Below, one piece after another: positions 58,240 to 64,000 of a DNA stretch of 64,000 nt (the first letter of the stretch is position 1; the number at the start of each line of letters is the position of its first letter). The notes under the pieces are model-generated. The model was not told where the DNA came from. It did no database searches and worked only from the letters and a program-made list of their open reading frames with translations. Source of the DNA: Eulemur rufifrons (taxonomy: Eukaryota; Chordata; Mammalia; Primates; Lemuridae); the NCBI RefSeq assembly GCF_041146395.1, contig NC_090989.1, forward strand, positions 283,246,343-283,310,342, read 5' to 3'. The position numbers were made by a program, and so were the translations under genes.

Positions 58240-59735
58240 CCCCTGGTCCCACCTTCTGGGTCCTGATGATCCCAGCCAGGGGTCTCAGGGAGTCCCAGTG
58301 CTGACGGGTCAGCAGACCTGTGTTGGCTTGGTGACATGGGGAGGAGGAGGAGGGGGTGGAGATGCATAGATGCAGAAACGTTTTTCCCCTCCATGTCACA
58401 TTTTTATTCTTTCCAAACAGATTTACATTTTAATACATAAAGGGCTACATTTTATTTAAATTCTCCAGCGAGTGTTTATAAGGGGGCTAATGAGGGGATG
58501 ATTTACCAAGCTGGGAGTAGGGTTACAAGAACCAGTGGGGGGGGGGCTGTCAGCACCTCCAGCCTGGGAGTGTGGCGGCTCCGCAAACCAGCACCCTGCA
58601 TGGCTGGGGAGGTGGATGACCTCCTTCCTCCCTCCCACCCTCTCATCTCCTGCCAGGGACTCCATGGGCTGATCTCAGCCAGAGGCCAGAGATCAGGGAA
58701 CCCAGAGGCACGGGGTGGGGAAGAGAGGACAATGGACACAGGGGAGACATCCTGTGGAACGTGGACCATGTGTTCCAGCCAGGGATGAGCCCTTTGAGGA
58801 TGGGCTGTGACCCGGGTGTATTTGGGGCAGGAGTGACATGTTCTTGTGTGTATTCTAGAAAGGTTAGCTGGCTGCTGTGGTGACAGAAGTGGACACAAGT
58901 CAACTGGGAGACCACCAGGGTCATTCAGGAGAAGTAGGGTGTCCCATTTGGGTACAGAGAGGGTAGGCAGGAGGGATGAGGAGGAAGGGGACCCAGGGGC
59001 CTGCTGGTTGACTGATTTGGGAGAAGGAGGAAGAAGAAAGCACACAAAGCTGTCTGAGCAGCCTCAAATGACAGGGAGTTTGCCGTTTTGGGATACAGGG
59101 CTGTCTCTCCCGGAGAGGGCCCGAGGGTTGCCTGTGCAGGCACCTGGGGCAGAGGGTAGTGGGAGCTTCCATCCGAGGTGGATTTTGCTGCTTTTCTGGG
59201 CCAGTCTCCCAGGGCTCTGCTCCAGAGACCAGCTTCTCTTGAGGGCCCACAGCCAGCGGAAACAACACAGCCACCAGATTTTGTTGCACCCCAAATGCTT
59301 GGCTCCAGGGCCCCCCCAGCTCTGTTTCTGATGCTCAAGCTCAGTTCTGAGGGGAGGAGTTCAGCTGGCATGGATCATCTTTGTGAGCTGGACTCCCAAG
59401 TCACTGCTGGCACACCAGTGTATGGTTTTGTGTCCTTGGGTCAGGTGTCTGCTAGAATTAGCTGTGCTCGGGGCTGTAGGATGGGCAGGGGGTGGAGAGG
59501 CCAACCCCCAGAAGGAGAAGTGGGAGTGTCCGTCAAGAAAAGAGCCACTTGGGAACTAAGAATAAGTTGCTTATTATATGCCCAATAATTAAAATGAATA
59601 ATCAATAAATCAATAAGTAAGGTGTCTGGGACTGAAAATGGCCCCAACAGAACCAGCTATCTCTCCTCCAACAGTCACCATTCCTACTGAGGTACGCCCA
59701 CCCATACTGTCACCTAAGCCAGAAACCTGGGTTGG
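58240..59735. other. Intergenic, no gene recognised
   Basis: Frames at 58,503-59,045 (minus) and 58,846-59,331 (plus) overlap each other on opposite strands and show no domain. No gene called. Confidence 0.35.
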
Positions 59736-59830
59736 GGGCAGACTGCTGCTGAGAACAGCAGAAGAACAGCCCAGCTGAGCACAGCCCAAGTTGCTGACTT
59801 AGAGAATGATGAGCAAATAAAATGGTTGTC
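59735..59830 (+). mobile_element. Possible MaLR LTR end fragment
   Basis: 'cccagctgagcacagcccaagttgctgac...atgatgagcaaataaaatggttgt' resembles the 3' end of MLT1/THE1-type LTRs. Short. Confidence 0.4.
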
Positions 59831-60224
59831 TCTCAGCTGGGATCTTAGGTGGGGCTCTGGACCAGAACACCTCCGTAAGACGCCTCCCTGGGCCCTCAGC
59901 TTCCTCACGACATTGTGACTGAGCTCTGAGGGCAAGTGCTTTCTGAGAGGGTCAGATGGAGGCAGCATCACCTTTTTGACCCAGCCTCAGATGTCACGCA
60001 GCATCAGTGCCACTGGATTCTAGTCCTTGAGGCAGATAATATGACCTGCCAAGTTCCACGAAGGGGAATTAAACTCCTTCTCTTCATGGGGAGTGGCAAG
60101 GTCCTGGAACACCTTGAAACAGAAATGTTGTCGTGGCCATTTTTGGAAAACACCATCTGCTGCACTCCTTGTAGTCAAAGATCGCACTCTGCAGGATGTC
60201 AGAGCTTGGAAATTTTTTGAGGCT

Positions 60225-61620
<1,396 letters not shown>

Positions 61621-61934
61621 TTGTGTTTGTGTTGTTTGCATTGTATATTACTAACTTTGGTTCTCTTTTTCTTTATATATTCTCTATTAGCAGAAAACAG
61701 TGAGTAGTGATAAAATTAGCATCTTTGCTCTCCCTCTCCTTTAACACCCAATTTTAGTTGCTTTTTTTTTTGATTTTCCAATATACTACTGACTATTTTC
61801 AATCTTTTCTAGTAATTTTTTAGGTGTATTTCTTGTGCATAGCAAAGAGTTGGGTTTTGCTTTTTGATCTGAAAATCTGAAAGTATGTTTCTTATAATAC
61901 ATGAGTTAAGCACATTTACATTTTTAGTTTTGTT

Positions 61935-62300
61935 TTTTATTTAACTATTTAATTGGCAAATAAAGAATGTATATATTCAAGGTGTACATGATTTGATGTA
62001 TGTGTATGTGTATAATTGTCACAATCAAATTAATTAACACGCTCACATGACCTATGCTGTAAATTAGATGCACAGACACTGAAGGTTTGTCCCCTTGGAC
62101 CAGCATCCCCCTATTTCCTCCACCCCCAGCCCTTGTCAGCCACTGCTCTGCCCTCAGTTTTTGTGAGTTTGACTTGTTAAGATTCCACATCCAAGTGAGG
62201 TCACACAGCATTTGTGTCTCTGTGTCTGGCTTATTTCACTTGGAGAATGTCTTCCAGGAGGCCCATTTGCATTTAATGCTATAACAGATACATTTTCCCA
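61935..62300 (+). mobile_element. L1M 3' UTR fragment
   Basis: 'aattggcaaataaagaatgtatatattcaaggtgtacatgatttgatgta', then 'tttgtgagtttgacttgttaagattccacat' and 'tgtctctgtgtctggcttatttcacttgg' are the usual L1M 3' UTR blocks in order, sense orientation. Confidence 0.75.
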
Positions 62301-62304
62301 GGTT

Positions 62305-62615
62305 CTTCCTATTCTTTTATATTTTGTTTTCTGTTAGTTGTTGTCCACTGTATACGGAATTAGAGATTTCTCTTTGTTTGATATGATTTCTAGGTGGCAC
62401 AAATTCAGATTTACACAGCCTTGTTCGTAGCAGCAAGTCCAAGCTCATGCTTCTCTAGTAAGTATTTCAGGTTTTGAAAAACACAATGATCCCCTTAGGA
62501 GACTCTGTTCATGTTTATTCTTTCAGCTAAAGCCAAAAATCATTTCTCTGGAAAGAAATTTTGGGGCCATCTTGGTTTTAGGAATATCTGTCATAACATT
62601 ATAACTTAACAAAAG
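62305..62615. other. AT-rich, probably old repeat, no gene recognised
   Basis: Lies between two L1 3' UTR pieces. No clear family match. Confidence 0.3.
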
Positions 62616-62619
62616 GTAC

Positions 62620-62786
62620 AGACTGGGAGTGGGAGAAATGAGATGTTGGCCAAGGGAACAAAGTTGCAGGTACAAATATATAAGGGCTGGGGACGTAACC
62701 TATAGCATGAGGGCTACAGTTAACAATTCTCTACTGGATACTTGGAATTTGCTAAGAGAGTAGATCTGAAATGTCCTCACCCCTCT

Positions 62787-62821
<35 letters not shown>

Positions 62822-62970
62822 CGAATGGTTACTAAGTGTGATGGATGTGTTAATTAGCCTGATTGTGGTAATCATTTCATAGTGGATACTATATCAGATC
62901 ATCACATCACACCTCTTGAATATATACTTTTTATTTGTCAACTATACTTCAGTAGAGCTGGAGGAAAAAA
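62620..62970 (+). mobile_element. L1M 3' end with (CA)n
   Basis: 'gagatgttggccaagggaacaaagttgcag' and 'gtgatggatgtgttaattagcctgattgtggtaatcatttca...ttttatttgtcaactatacttcagtagagctgg' are the L1MB/MC-type 3' end, terminating in the A-rich tail where the next Alu landed. Confidence 0.8.
62788..62822. repeat. (CA)n microsatellite
   Basis: About 17 CA units with one AA interruption, inside the L1 3' end. Confidence 0.95.
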
Positions 62971-63285
62971 GGACATCTTGGCCGGGTGCAGTGGCTCATG
63001 CCTATAATCCTAGCATTTTGGGAGGCTGAGGTGATAGGATCACTTGAGGCCAGGAATTTGAGATCAGCCTGAGCAAGAGCCAGACCCTGCCTCTGCAGAA
63101 CACAAAAATATTAGCCATGTGTGGTGGTGCGTGCCTGTACTCCCAGCTAGTCGGGAGGGTGAGACACGAGGATGGCCTGAGCCCAGGAGTTTGAGGCTGC
63201 AGTGGGCTATGATGACACCACAGCACTCCAGCCCTGGGTGACAGAATGAGACCCTTTCTCAAAAAAAGAAAAAAAGCACATCTTG
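62966..63285 (+). mobile_element. Dimeric Alu in an L1 tail, with target-site duplication
   Basis: The Alu body runs from about 62,980 (ggccgggtgcagtgg) to the 'ctttctcaaaaaaag' tail. The flanks AAAAAGGACATCTTG (62,966-62,980) and AAAAAGCACATCTTG (63,271-63,285) are a 15-base duplication with one mismatch. Confidence 0.9.
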
Positions 63286-63289
63286 TGCA

Positions 63290-64000
63290 TCTTGTGATAA
63301 TTTACTAAGTTCAAATAAACAAATCCTTCCAGTAGAGTAAACTAAGAGGACAAATTTCACCAGATTTTCCTTAAAAAAAAAAAAAAAGAACTGGGCACTT
63401 TATTTTTTCAGTGTTTGCCACTTGGCATTATGCTTATTTGTATAAAAGCCTCCAGGGGAAAATAATCATTTTCCTTTCTGACACTTCTCAGAAGGAAAGG
63501 GTGCAAGCGTCAGTTATCTCTGCCGTTGACATGGGCCCCTGGCTCTGGGTGTCTCCCCAGACTGCCTGGCTGAGGGACCCACCAGCCGGACAGAGAAGCC
63601 GGGAGGCAGCCAGCTCCGGGGGGCAGAGCTCACAGACAGCAGAGGGCTCAGAGAGACTGGCACAGATAAGAGCTATCGCGCCAGGGCGGCCTTTCAGAGA
63701 GGAGCCCCCGCCCCCGGCAGCCTCCAGGGCCTTCTCTTTTTGAAGCAATTATGCGGTTGTGGTTTTCAGCGGCTCTCTCTGATAGGAACAGGTCCCTTTC
63801 CTGTTATATTCGAGATGAAAGGCTCTGCCTTGAAATTTCCCTCACAGAAAATTCATTCAAACCGCGTGTAGTGGAAGAGGCGGTTGAAAGTGTGTCAGGA
63901 GTGACAAAGCTTCGTCAAAAATAGAAACCTGAAATAGTACTTCTAATAATTACGGAGAAAATGAGGCCTAAGTGGGACAGGGGAGGAGGTCTGTCAAGAC
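63290..64000. other. Intergenic to window end, no gene recognised
   Basis: A15 run near 63,373. A GC-richer patch at 63.5-63.75 kb carries frames on both strands with no known domain. Confidence 0.35.

Overview
The window is vertebrate nuclear DNA from a primate, most likely a strepsirrhine (lemur, loris or galago). Exons are short and split by introns with canonical GT/AG borders. CpG islands mark the promoters and old L1 fragments are scattered throughout. The dimeric Alu SINEs carry right-arm wording (for example the 'gctgacgccacagcactctagcc' region near 55.58 kb) that I associate with lemuriform Alus rather than human AluJ/S/Y. The species call is inference; the gene calls do not depend on it.

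Four protein-coding genes can be read through every splice junction or coding exon. LCN1 (tear lipocalin) lies on the minus strand at 9.5-13.9 kb: seven exons, 176 aa. MRPS2 (mitochondrial small-subunit protein uS2m) lies on the minus strand at 25.7-29.3 kb: four exons, 321 aa. PIERCE1 (formerly C9orf116, a ciliary microtubule inner protein) lies on the plus strand at 30.1-33.3 kb: three exons, 136 aa. PPP1R26 (a PP1 regulatory subunit) lies on the minus strand at about 38.5-43.8 kb: one coding exon of 1,214 codons plus non-coding 5' exons that probably start in the CpG island at 46.6-47.9 kb. This is the human 9q34.3 order PPP1R26 - PIERCE1 - MRPS2 - LCN1, read from the opposite strand. The left edge therefore points toward OBP2A/PAEP and the right edge toward OLFM1; neither is reached.

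Layout: 0-9.4 kb is LCN1 3' flank with several sense L1 pieces. 9.5-14 kb is LCN1 and its TATA promoter. 14-25.7 kb is intergenic, with L1, an Alu monomer, an LTR-like segment and GC-rich unique sequence. 25.7-33.3 kb holds the divergent MRPS2/PIERCE1 pair sharing one CpG-island promoter. 33.3-38.5 kb is intergenic with an Alu monomer and a possible LTR. 38.5-48 kb is PPP1R26 and its CpG island. 48-64 kb is gene-free, with antisense and sense L1, Alus (three with visible target-site duplications), a probable solo LTR, microsatellites and minisatellites.

The genes do not form a pathway: a secreted ligand carrier, a mitoribosome subunit, an axonemal protein and a phosphatase regulator. The only mechanistic link visible is the shared MRPS2/PIERCE1 promoter. 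I found no bacterial-type operon, CRISPR array, intact provirus or convincing new gene. The most interesting points are a six-fold acidic repeat in PPP1R26, a palindromic X-box-like site with a strong uORF in front of PIERCE1, loss of the free cysteine in LCN1, and a splice donor overlapping the PPP1R26 stop codon.
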